Source of the DNA: Halorubellus sp034808145
Lineage (GTDB): Archaea > Halobacteriota > Halobacteria > Halobacteriales > Natrialbaceae
Length of the DNA: 64,000 bases
Assembly (NCBI RefSeq): GCF_034808145.1
Contig: NZ_JAXHGM010000001.1
Coordinates: 682,001 to 746,000, forward strand
Reading direction: 5' to 3'
Shown here: piece after piece, positions 48,713-56,018 of the stretch
Layout: each line of letters opens with the position of its first letter
How positions within the stretch are numbered: the stretch's first letter is position 1
The notes under the pieces: generated by a model
The model's database searches: none
What the model saw: the letters and a program-made list of their open reading frames with translations, nothing else
What the model was told of the DNA's origin: nothing
Program-made: the position numbers and the translations under genes

Positions 48713-48960
48713 ACTGGCCGCACGAGCATACGGCGTCCGGCAGGACGCCGTTTCCTGTTGGACTGCCCGCACGAGCGTGAACTGGCCGCACGAGCATACG
48801 GCGTCCGGCAGGACGCCGTTTCCTGTTGGACTGCCCGCACGAGCGTGAACTGGCCGCACGAGCATACGGCCGCCGCCAGGCGGCCGTTTCCGCGTTCCGG
48901 CGTTCGACCGATTCTGGACTGCTCAGACGAGCGTCCGGCCGCCGCTAAACGGACGTTTCG
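48709..48960 (+). repeat. 68-bp tandem repeats with a conserved hairpin
   Basis: Units 48709-48776 and 48777-48844 are identical. A third, diverged unit begins at 48845 and a remnant of a fourth at about 48916. Each of the first three has a 20-base perfect hairpin of 8-bp stem and 4-base loop (48731-48750, 48799-48818, 48867-48886) followed by TTTCC; the fourth has a 6-bp stem (48932-48937 with 48950-48955) followed by TTTCG. The unit also contains two copies of CCGCACGAGC. There is no gene in 48713-49044; the remainder holds the promoter of the next gene. Confidence 0.9.
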
Positions 48961-49012
48961 ACCCTGGATTCTCGTCGTGCTGTCGTGGACGTGAATTATC
49001 GCTGTGAGTAAA

Positions 49013-49020
49013 CCGTTAAG
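49013..49020 (+). promoter_or_regulatory. TATA box of the phosphoribosyltransferase gene
   Basis: CCGTTAAG lies 25-32 nt upstream of the ATG at 49045. Confidence 0.6.
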
Positions 49021-49044
49021 TGGCGACGCGGCCGATTCGCGGGT

Positions 49045-49740
49045 ATGAGCGACCTGCCGGAGGATTTCAAGTGCACCATCACGAACTGGGAGTACATCTA
49101 CTCGCTGTGCCGTGACGTGTCGAACGACGTGAAGCGGGACGCGTTCGAGCCGGACGTCGTTGTCGCGCTCGCTCGCGGCGGGTGGTTCGCGGGTCGGTGT
49201 ATCTGTGATTTCCTCGGGCTGGACGACCTGACGAGCCTGAAGATGGAGCATTACGTCGGGACTGCCCAGAAGAGCGACGAGCCCCAGGTCCGGTATCCGA
49301 TGCCGGAGGGGTCGGTGGCGGGCAAGGACGTCCTCATCATCGACGACATCGCGGACACGGGCGGGTCGATTCGGCGGGCGGAGGAGTACGTGATGGAGCG
49401 CGACGCGGGCGAGGTCCGCACTGCGACCCTCCAGTTGCTGGATACGAGCGAGTTCGAGCCGGATTACGTCGGCGAGAACCTGGAGGAGTGGGCGTGGATC
49501 GTGTACCCGTGGAACTTCATCGAGGACATGATCGACGTCATCTCGGGCGTGATGGAGCGCGCGGACGACTCGTCGTTCTCGAAGGCGGACATCCGGCACT
49601 ATCTCTCGGAGTACCACGACGTGGAGCGTATCGAGATGGAGATCGCGCAGCCGAACCGGCTCGGCGAGGTGTTGACGGAGATGGAGCGTCGTGACGTCGT
49701 CGCGGACGCCGGCCCCGGGCAGTGGCGGCTCGTGGAGTGA
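49045..49740 (+). CDS. Purine-type phosphoribosyltransferase
   Basis: This 231-residue protein belongs to the type I PRTase fold. VVVALARGGWFAGRCICDFL precedes the PRPP-binding motif VLIIDDIADTGGS, and an IVYPWNFIED segment closes the core. A C-terminal extension of about 65 residues (SKADIRHYLSEYHDVERIEM ... ERRDVVADAGPGQWRLVE) resembles a winged-helix domain. Haloarchaeal relatives are annotated as hypoxanthine or xanthine-guanine salvage enzymes, but the base is not certain. The C-terminal helix-turn-helix hints at regulation. Confidence 0.87.
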   Translation: MSDLPEDFKCTITNWEYIYSLCRDVSNDVKRDAFEPDVVVALARGGWFAGRCICDFLGLDDLTSLKMEHYVGTAQKSDEPQVRYPMPEGSVAGKDVLIIDDIADTGGSIRRAEEYVMERDAGEVRTATLQLLDTSEFEPDYVGENLEEWAWIVYPWNFIEDMIDVISGVMERADDSSFSKADIRHYLSEYHDVERIEMEIAQPNRLGEVLTEMERRDVVADAGPGQWRLVE

Positions 49741-49783
49741 GTTCTGGGCACCGTTTTAGTGACTACCGGAGAGATTCGATGGC

Positions 49784-51262
49784 ATGGCTCGGACCGCTGG
49801 GAGTGAGGATTCGCGCCGGCTGTGGCCGGGGCTGTCGGTGTCCGCGATCGGCCTCGTGCTGCTCGGCGTGCCGGCGTACGACATCTGGGACGACGTCACC
49901 GCGCTCTCGTGGCATCCGACGACGACGCTCCTCGAGAACCTGACGTTCGTCGTGCTCGCGGGCGTCCTCGTCGCGGGTGGCGTGTGGTTGACGCGCGTGG
50001 ACTGGGCGCCGCGGCACTCGCGGACGGTCGCGGTGCGGACGCTCGCGGGGACGGCCGTGGTGCTCTCGCTCGTCGCGTTCGTCGTCGTCGTCCAGGACAC
50101 CGTGATGGGGTCGTTGAAGCCGTACGTCATCGCGATGGACGCGGTCCTGATCGGTGCGACGACGTCGTTCGGACTGGGCGTGTACAGCGCGCGAGCGCAG
50201 CGGAACGCGGTCGAGCTGTCGCGTTCCGCGCGACTGAACGAGCACCTCGAGACGCTGCTCGGGCACACGAGCGACCTCGAGGCGGCGCAGGACCGCGAGC
50301 GCGCGTTCGAGGTCGTCTCGGACGCTATCGACGCGCTGCTGGGCGAGCGCGCGGTCGAGGTCGTCGTCGACGGTGACGTCGTCGTGGCGCCGGCGGGCGT
50401 GGACGCGGACGCGACACCGACGGTGCGGGCGGCCGTCGACGACCGCGGGCACGTCGCGGTGTACGACGACGCGGTCCCGGGCCACGAGCGGGAGACGATG
50501 CGGTTGCTCGCCGTGCATCTCGCGGGGGCACTCGCGCGACTCGACCGGGAGGCGGCGATGTACAAGCAACGCGAGCGCCTGGAGTTCGTGAACCGGACGG
50601 TCCGGCATAACCTCCTGAACGACGTGAACGTCGTCTCCTCGCGGCTGTCGCTGCTGGAGCCGAGGCCGCAGGACCGCGAGCACGTGTCGACGGTCGTGGA
50701 CCGCGTCGACGGGATGGCGTCGTTCATCCAGACGATGCGGCAGTACACGGACACCATCGCGGACGACGGCCCGGAGCCGTCGCCGGTTCCGCTCGAGCCG
50801 ACGCTCCGCGAGCAGGTCGAGGCGGTCCGCGCGGGGTATCCGGACGCGGAGGTCGTCCTCGAGCCGGTTCCCGACGTCGCCGTCCTCGCTGACGAGCTCT
50901 TCGGGCCGGTGCTCGAGAACCCGTTGACGAACGCCATCGAGCACCACGACGGGGACCGGCCGCGCGTCGAGGTGGCTGCGACCGTCGACGGGGACGCCGT
51001 GATCGTGACGTTCGCCGACGACGGTCCGGGGATCGCGGACGACCGGAAGGACCGGGTGTTCGAGCGCGGGGAGACCGCGGGGATGACCGCGGGAACCGGG
51101 TTCGGGCTCTATCTCGTCAAGGACGTCGTCGAGTCCTACGGCGGGTCGGTGGACGTGCGAGACAACGACCCGCGGGGGACCGTCGTCGAGCTCGCACTGC
51201 CGCTCGCGGCGGACGACGATGGTGGAGACGGCGACGTAGACGGCCGCTCGGTGGACGCCTGA
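49784..51262 (+). CDS. Four-helix membrane histidine kinase
   Basis: This 492-residue kinase has four membrane helices within residues about 12-150 (LSVSAIGLVLLGVPAYDIW, FVVLAGVLVAGGVWL, TAVVLSLVAFVVVV, VIAMDAVLIGATTSFGLGVY). A degenerate GAF-like region follows, then a haloarchaeal H-box VNRTVRHNLLNDVNVV with His275. The ATPase shows NPLTNAIEHHDG, FADDGPGI and GTGFGLYLVKDVVESYGG. It converges on the MATE gene with one base between the stops. TATA-like CGTTTTAGT lies 27 nt before the ATG. The stimulus is unknown. Confidence 0.9.
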   Translation: MARTAGSEDSRRLWPGLSVSAIGLVLLGVPAYDIWDDVTALSWHPTTTLLENLTFVVLAGVLVAGGVWLTRVDWAPRHSRTVAVRTLAGTAVVLSLVAFVVVVQDTVMGSLKPYVIAMDAVLIGATTSFGLGVYSARAQRNAVELSRSARLNEHLETLLGHTSDLEAAQDRERAFEVVSDAIDALLGERAVEVVVDGDVVVAPAGVDADATPTVRAAVDDRGHVAVYDDAVPGHERETMRLLAVHLAGALARLDREAAMYKQRERLEFVNRTVRHNLLNDVNVVSSRLSLLEPRPQDREHVSTVVDRVDGMASFIQTMRQYTDTIADDGPEPSPVPLEPTLREQVEAVRAGYPDAEVVLEPVPDVAVLADELFGPVLENPLTNAIEHHDGDRPRVEVAATVDGDAVIVTFADDGPGIADDRKDRVFERGETAGMTAGTGFGLYLVKDVVESYGGSVDVRDNDPRGTVVELALPLAADDDGGDGDVDGRSVDA

Positions 51263-51263
51263 G

Positions 51264-52784
51264 TCAGTCGTCGACCGGGACGGCCTCGGAGCCGACGCCG
51301 TCGGTGTCGGGCGACGGCAGCGCGTCGTCCCCCCGGCTGTTCTCCATCGTCGCGGTCGGGTCGTCCCCGCGGCCGCTCTCCGTCGTCGCGGTCGCGTCGT
51401 CGTCGACGACGGTGTCCTGCCACGTGCCGCGCGTGAACCACGCCATCGCGGCGAGACAGCCGACGACGTCGCCGAGGGCGACCGCTATCCAGATGCCGGT
51501 GGCGCCGAAGTCGCCGGCGATGGCGAGCGCGAACGTCACCGGGACGCGTACCGCCCAGAGTGCGACCGCGCTGAACGCGAGCGCCGTCTTCGTGTCGCCC
51601 GCGCCCCTGAACGCGCCGAGGAACACCTGGAACGCGCCGACGAACGAGAACGCGATCGCCATCACGCGCAGGTACTCCGCGCCGAGTCTGACCGTCTCGG
51701 TCGCGGTCGCGGAGTCGGTGCGGAGGAACACGGCGACGATTGGTTCGGCGAACGCGAGCGCGACGACGGTGACGACGAGCCTGACGACCGCGACGAGCTT
51801 CGCGGCGAGCCACGTCGCTCGCGCGGCGCGTTCGGGTTCGTCGGCGCCGAGGTTCTGGCCGACGACGGTGTTCGTCGCCTGCCCGAGACCCATCGCGGGG
51901 AGGAACACGAGCGAGATGAGGCGGTTCCCGAGGCCGTACGCGGCGACGACCGCCGGCGGGAACGTCGCGATCATCGCGGTCAAGGTCACCATCGCGAGCG
52001 ACGACATCGACTGTTCGAGCGCCGACGGCACGCCGACGCGGACGATGTCGGCGATGACGTCCAGGTCGGGGACGAGGTGCGCGCGTTCGATGGTCGGGCC
52101 GACGGTCGTCCCGAACAGGACGTAGAACCCGAGGACGGCGGCGATGGCGCGACTGAGGACGGTCGCGACCGCGGCGCCCTCGATGCCCATCGCGGGGATT
52201 CCGAGCGGCTGGAAGCCGAAGATGAGCAGCGGGTCGATGGCGACGTTCACGACGACGGAGACGAACATGATGCGCATCGGCGTTCGCGTGTTCCCGTACC
52301 CGCGGAGGAGGCTCACGAACACGAAGAACCCGAATAGGGCGGGGCTCCCGAGGAAGAACAGGCGCATGTAGTCCGCGGCGAGCGGGATGACGCGCGCCTT
52401 CGTCTCGGGGTCGGCGGGGAACGCCCCGAGCATCGTATCGGTGACGAGGAACCCGAGGACGGCGAGGACGACGCTGACGGCCATGACGAACGTGAGCGTC
52501 TGCCCCGCGACCTTGCCGGCGGCGTCGTCGCCGCCGGCGCCGGTGTGCTGGGCGACGAGGATGGCGCCCGCGGCGGTGAACCCGCCGCCGACGGAGATCA
52601 TGAGGAAGATGACGGGGAACGCGAGGCTGAGCGCACCGACGGCGTCCGCGGAGAGCGCACCGAGCCAGAACGTGTCCGCGACGTTGTACGTGACCTGCAG
52701 CAGCTGAATGACGATCATCGGCCACGCCAACGCCACCATCGGTCCGAGGAGGTCGCCCTTGGTCAACTCCCGATTCTCGGTCAT
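51264..52784 (-). CDS. MATE family efflux transporter
   Basis: This 506-residue protein has twelve membrane helices in two related halves and exports cationic compounds against Na+ or H+. MVALAWPMIVIQLLQVTYNVADTFWLG and the second-half QATNTVVGQNLGADEPERA are characteristic MATE regions. The C-terminal 45 residues are acidic and disordered, with two copies of ATxESxRGDD-like sequence (ATTESGRGDD, ATMENSRGDD). Drug or metabolite specificity is unknown. A TATA-like TTCATAC near 52811 precedes it. Confidence 0.92.
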   Translation of the reverse strand: MTENRELTKGDLLGPMVALAWPMIVIQLLQVTYNVADTFWLGALSADAVGALSLAFPVIFLMISVGGGFTAAGAILVAQHTGAGGDDAAGKVAGQTLTFVMAVSVVLAVLGFLVTDTMLGAFPADPETKARVIPLAADYMRLFFLGSPALFGFFVFVSLLRGYGNTRTPMRIMFVSVVVNVAIDPLLIFGFQPLGIPAMGIEGAAVATVLSRAIAAVLGFYVLFGTTVGPTIERAHLVPDLDVIADIVRVGVPSALEQSMSSLAMVTLTAMIATFPPAVVAAYGLGNRLISLVFLPAMGLGQATNTVVGQNLGADEPERAARATWLAAKLVAVVRLVVTVVALAFAEPIVAVFLRTDSATATETVRLGAEYLRVMAIAFSFVGAFQVFLGAFRGAGDTKTALAFSAVALWAVRVPVTFALAIAGDFGATGIWIAVALGDVVGCLAAMAWFTRGTWQDTVVDDDATATTESGRGDDPTATMENSRGDDALPSPDTDGVGSEAVPVDD

Positions 52785-52913
52785 ACGAACCGAAACATCA
52801 CGGGGGCGTATGAAGGCTCGTAGCCCGTGCTAGCGCGGCTCGCTGTTCCCGACCGCGTCCTACTCTCCCGCCCATCGCCGGGATTTTTCTCGGAGCCCGC
52901 CGTCCGACCCGTC

Positions 52914-53324
52914 GTGTCCCCCGAACCTCCGGCGGGAGGTCGGCAGTTGCTCGGTGCCGGCGTGCGGTTCGTCGCGCACTGGGTCGTCCTCTCGGTCGGA
53001 CTCCTCCCGTTCGCGTTCGTCGTCGCCGCACTCGACGTCGGGTACCCGTGGCTCGCCGGCGGCGTGACCGTCGGCCTGGCCGCCGTGGCGGTCGACCGCG
53101 GCGTCGCCCTCGAGACCACGGGCACACTCTCGCTCGTCGCCGTCGCGTCGTTCTTCGTCGTCCAAGCCGCCGCTGGTGGCGCGCTCGGCGACCCGTCGAC
53201 CGCGTGGACCGTCGGCGCGGCGGGCACCGCCTACGCGCTCGCCGTCCTCGTCGACCGTACGAACCCGCGTCGTGCCCTCCGTGCCGCGGTCGACCCCGGG
53301 CGACGCGGCCGGCGCGACGACTGA
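52914..53324 (+). CDS. Small four-helix membrane protein
   Basis: This protein of 136 residues has about four membrane segments (FVAHWVVLSVGLLPFAFVVA, WLAGGVTVGLAAVAV, LSLVAVASFFVVQAAAGGAL, TVGAAGTAYALAVLV) and a basic C-terminus. I do not recognise a family. The GTG at 52914 was chosen because a TATA-like GGATTTTTC lies 27 nt upstream and because the residues before it are not hydrophobic or conserved-looking; a GTG at 52827 would also be in frame. Confidence 0.65.
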   Translation: MSPEPPAGGRQLLGAGVRFVAHWVVLSVGLLPFAFVVAALDVGYPWLAGGVTVGLAAVAVDRGVALETTGTLSLVAVASFFVVQAAAGGALGDPSTAWTVGAAGTAYALAVLVDRTNPRRALRAAVDPGRRGRRDD

Positions 53325-53350
53325 ACCGCGCCGCGAGGGCGACTCGCAGG

Positions 53351-53359
53351 GGTTAACTC
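53351..53359 (+). promoter_or_regulatory. TATA box of mtnP
   Basis: GGTTAACTC lies 23-31 nt upstream of the ATG at 53382. Confidence 0.55.
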
Positions 53360-53381
53360 CGCGGGCGGGGAACGCGCTGGT

Positions 53382-54236
53382 ATGTCAATCGGCATCATCG
53401 GTGGGAGCGGCATCTACGAGGCCCTCCCGCTGGAGGACGTCGAGAAGCGAAGCGTGACCACGCCGTTCGGGGAACCGAGCGACGACCTCACCGTCGGCAC
53501 CCTCCACGGGAAGGACGTCGTGTTCCTGCCGCGGCACGGCCCGGACCACCAGCACACGCCGACGAACGCGCCGTACAAGGCGAACATCTACGCGCTCAAG
53601 GACGCTGGCGTCGACCGCGTCATCTCGACGAACGCCGTCGGGAGCCTCCGCGAGGACCTGCCGCCGCGCACGCTCCTCGTCCCCGACCAGATATTCGACC
53701 GGACGAGCCAGCGCGAGCACACGTTCTTCGGCGACGGCATGGTCGTCCACATGGGGTTCGCGGACCCGTACGACCCCGCGCTCAAGTCCCACCTCGCCGA
53801 CGCCGCCGAGTCCGCCGACCACGACGCGGACGTCGAGGAGGACGGGACGTACGTCTGCATCGAAGGCCCGCAGTACTCCACGCGCGCCGAGAGCGAGTTC
53901 TACCGCCAGCAGGGCTGGGACGTCGTCGGCATGACCGCCATCCCCGAGGCGAAGCTCGCTCGCGAGGCCGAGCTCGCGTACGCGACCGTCACGGGCGTCA
54001 CCGACTACGACGTCTGGAAGGCCGACAACGAGGTCACCCTCCAGGAGGTCCTGGACAACGCCGCCGCGAACCAGGAGTCCATCAACGCCGTCGTCGAGGA
54101 GGCGGTGCGGACGATGCCCGAGGACTTCGATAGCGACGCCTGGAGCGCGCTCGAAGGCACCGTCAACACGCCGACGGAAGCGATCCCCGAGGCGACGCGC
54201 GAGCGCGTCGAGTTACTCGCCGGCGACTACCTCTAG
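53382..54236 (+). CDS. mtnP: S-methyl-5'-thioadenosine phosphorylase
   Basis: This 284-residue enzyme splits methylthioadenosine to adenine and methylthioribose-1-phosphate in methionine salvage. GIIGGSGIYE starts the fold, LPRHGPDHQHTPTNAPYKAN binds phosphate, EGPQYSTRAESEFYR and GMTAIPEAKLAREAELAYA line the base and ribose sites, and TDYDVWK carries the purine-contacting Asp. The Asp favours 6-amino purines (MTA) over inosine. Length is normal. A small membrane gene begins ten bases after the stop. Confidence 0.94.
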   Translation: MSIGIIGGSGIYEALPLEDVEKRSVTTPFGEPSDDLTVGTLHGKDVVFLPRHGPDHQHTPTNAPYKANIYALKDAGVDRVISTNAVGSLREDLPPRTLLVPDQIFDRTSQREHTFFGDGMVVHMGFADPYDPALKSHLADAAESADHDADVEEDGTYVCIEGPQYSTRAESEFYRQQGWDVVGMTAIPEAKLAREAELAYATVTGVTDYDVWKADNEVTLQEVLDNAAANQESINAVVEEAVRTMPEDFDSDAWSALEGTVNTPTEAIPEATRERVELLAGDYL

Positions 54237-54246
54237 GCGAACCGCC

Positions 54247-54580
54247 ATGTCGTCGCTGCCCGGCCCGTCCCCGATTCCTCTCCCGTCCTCGCTCGACCGC
54301 GCTGTCGCGGTCCGTGGGGTCGCGGTCGCCGTCGGCGCGTTCGTCTACGAGCGGTCGCGCGTCGACGACCCGGTCGGCGACGGGTATGCTGGCGGGAGCC
54401 CTCGCCGGCGTCCACGCGCTCGGCTGCCCAATCTGTAGCGCCGTCCTGCTCGCGCTGTTCAGCTCGTCCGCGCTCATGACGCGCTTCGACCCACTCCGCC
54501 CGTCCCTCGGCGTCGCCAGCGTCGCGCTGTTCGTCAGCCTCTTCCACGTCCAGCGCAGTCGCGACTGCGAGACCTGCTGA
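54247..54580 (+). pseudogene. Small membrane protein gene, probably frameshifted
   Basis: Frame 1 (54247-54438) gives MSSLPGPSPIPLPSS and a hydrophobic helix (AVAVRGVAVAVGAFVYERS) before turning into Arg/Pro-rich nonsense. Another frame, usable from the ATG at 54386, gives LAGALAGVHALGCPICSAVL, ALFSSSALMTRFDPLRPSLG, a helix and a final CETC, resembling small haloarchaeal membrane proteins with a GCPxC motif. The two halves join into a reasonable protein of about 110 residues if one base is gained or lost near 54370. Otherwise 54386-54580 is a separate 64-residue gene. Confidence 0.6.
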
Positions 54581-54605
54581 GGGCGAACACGACCGCCGGA
54601 GACCG

Positions 54606-54809
54606 TCACTCGCCGAGCGTGACGGTGCGGATGCGGTTGTTCCCGCAGCTCGGGCAGAGGTGCCGGTAGTCGATGCGACGGCCGTTCGTCGACGCGCGCC
54701 AACTCCCGTCCTCGTCGTGGTACCCGCACTCGGGGCAGGTGAGGTCCGTCCCCTCGTATCGGTCGTTGAGACGGTCGATGAGCGACGACCCGCCTGCACT
54801 TCGGGACAT
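54606..54809 (-). CDS. HVO_0649-type zinc finger protein
   Basis: This 67-residue protein has CPECGYHDEDGSW and CPSCGNNRIRT, a two-knuckle zinc ribbon. The sequence DLTCPECGYHDEDGSWRAST with YRHLCPSCG matches the haloarchaeal HVO_0649 family. A TATA-like ACTTATGCC lies about 27 nt upstream of the ATG at 54809. It lies downstream of scpA on the same strand but has its own promoter. Function is unknown. Confidence 0.8.
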   Translation of the reverse strand: MSRSAGGSSLIDRLNDRYEGTDLTCPECGYHDEDGSWRASTNGRRIDYRHLCPSCGNNRIRTVTLGE

Positions 54810-54932
54810 GAGCGTGAACTTCGTCGCCCAACGGCATAAGTCATGCCATGAGTTACCATGACATTGGTCGGGGGTGGCCGTCCGCTCCTCGACGTAACGT
54901 CCGAGGAGCTCGCAGCCACCGGAGAGCGGCCG

Positions 54933-56018
54933 TCAGTCAGCAGCCGCGCTCTCGCTCGCGGTCGCCGCGTTCGGGTCCTGCACCCACAGGTCGCCGAAGA
55001 GTTCGTCCTGCTGGAGGCGGACCGTCCCGCGGTGACTCATGAACAGGACCGCGAGGAACGTCTGCACGCGCGACCCGTACGCCGCCGCGACCTCGCGGAA
55101 CAGGACCTCGTCGCGACCCGCGTCGTAGTGCTCGCGTACCGTCGCCTCCACGTCCTCGATGACGGACTCGATGTCCTCCTCGTGCGTCGTCCCCGTCACG
55201 TCCGCCTCCGTCGGCTCGTCGTCCACGCGGAAGTCGTCCGCCGACCGATAGTCGAGCGTCTGCTCGCCGCGCCCGTACCCCGACGGCGAATCGCTCGTAT
55301 CGTACTCGCGCTGGCGCTTCCACCACGACCCCCGCTCGGCCTCGCGGAGCTCGCGCACCAGCTCGTCGAGCGTCTCCGGCGTCCCCCGCGCGTGCTTGCG
55401 GTCCAACCGCCGCTCCATCTCGTCCTCCAACGCCGCGACCGGATCGAAGTCGCCCGGCCGCTCGCCGCCCTCCGTGCCGCCCTCCGGTCCCTCGGCGAAC
55501 GGCTCCTCCCACGGCTCCAGCTCGTCCTCCTCGTCGTCGTCGCTCCCGTGCAGGAGCTCGTCGCCCTTCATCCGAACGAGCACGCTCGCGTAGAACAACG
55601 CCCGCCCCGACGACCGCAGGTCCGCGTCGTCCAGCGCATCCAGGAACTCCTCGGTCACCCTGACGACGTCGATGTCCCACGGGTCGATCTCGCCGTTCTC
55701 CGCGAGCGTCACCAGGACCTCCACCGGCTCGACCTCGTCGTCGTCGCCGTCGACCATCGCGTCCTCGTCCGGCAGCACCTCGTCCATCGTCTCCGCGGTC
55801 GCGTCCGCCGCGTCGGCGGCGTCCGCGTACGGATCCGCGTCACCGTCGCCACCCGACTCCGCGCCCTCGCCGCCGTCGTCGCTACCGAACGGGTCGTCCG
55901 CGTCACCCGGGCGCTCGCGGTCCTCGTGGCCCGCGATGTCGAGCATCGACGCCGGATCGCTCCCACCGTCAGCGCGCGGCGTCTCCTCGGCCGCCTCGCC
56001 GTCGCCGCCGTCAGTCAT
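54933..56018 (-). CDS. scpA: Segregation and condensation protein A
   Basis: This 361-residue kleisin bridges SMC heads. The N-terminal 95 residues are acidic and disordered. The conserved N-terminal kleisin part is VEVLVTLAENGEIDPWDIDVVRVTEEFLDAL, and SGRALFYASVLVRMKGDELL follows; the C-terminal winged helix (FREVAAAYGSRVQTFLAVLF ... VRLQQDELFGDLWV) ends the protein. Its ATG lies inside the smc gene with an eight-base overlap, so both are made from one mRNA. No scpB-like gene follows. Confidence 0.93.
   Translation of the reverse strand: MTDGGDGEAAEETPRADGGSDPASMLDIAGHEDRERPGDADDPFGSDDGGEGAESGGDGDADPYADAADAADATAETMDEVLPDEDAMVDGDDDEVEPVEVLVTLAENGEIDPWDIDVVRVTEEFLDALDDADLRSSGRALFYASVLVRMKGDELLHGSDDDEEDELEPWEEPFAEGPEGGTEGGERPGDFDPVAALEDEMERRLDRKHARGTPETLDELVRELREAERGSWWKRQREYDTSDSPSGYGRGEQTLDYRSADDFRVDDEPTEADVTGTTHEEDIESVIEDVEATVREHYDAGRDEVLFREVAAAYGSRVQTFLAVLFMSHRGTVRLQQDELFGDLWVQDPNAATASESAAAD

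Noticed and set aside
47432..48865. N-terminal extension of the Tat lipoprotein frame through the 68-bp repeats
   Set aside because: The only complete signal peptide begins at 48046; upstream sequence is translated repeat and antisense of the DUF7109-like gene.
48709..48872. CRISPR-like repeat array
   Set aside because: Units are 68 bp and contiguous without unique spacers, there are too few copies, and no cas genes are in the window.
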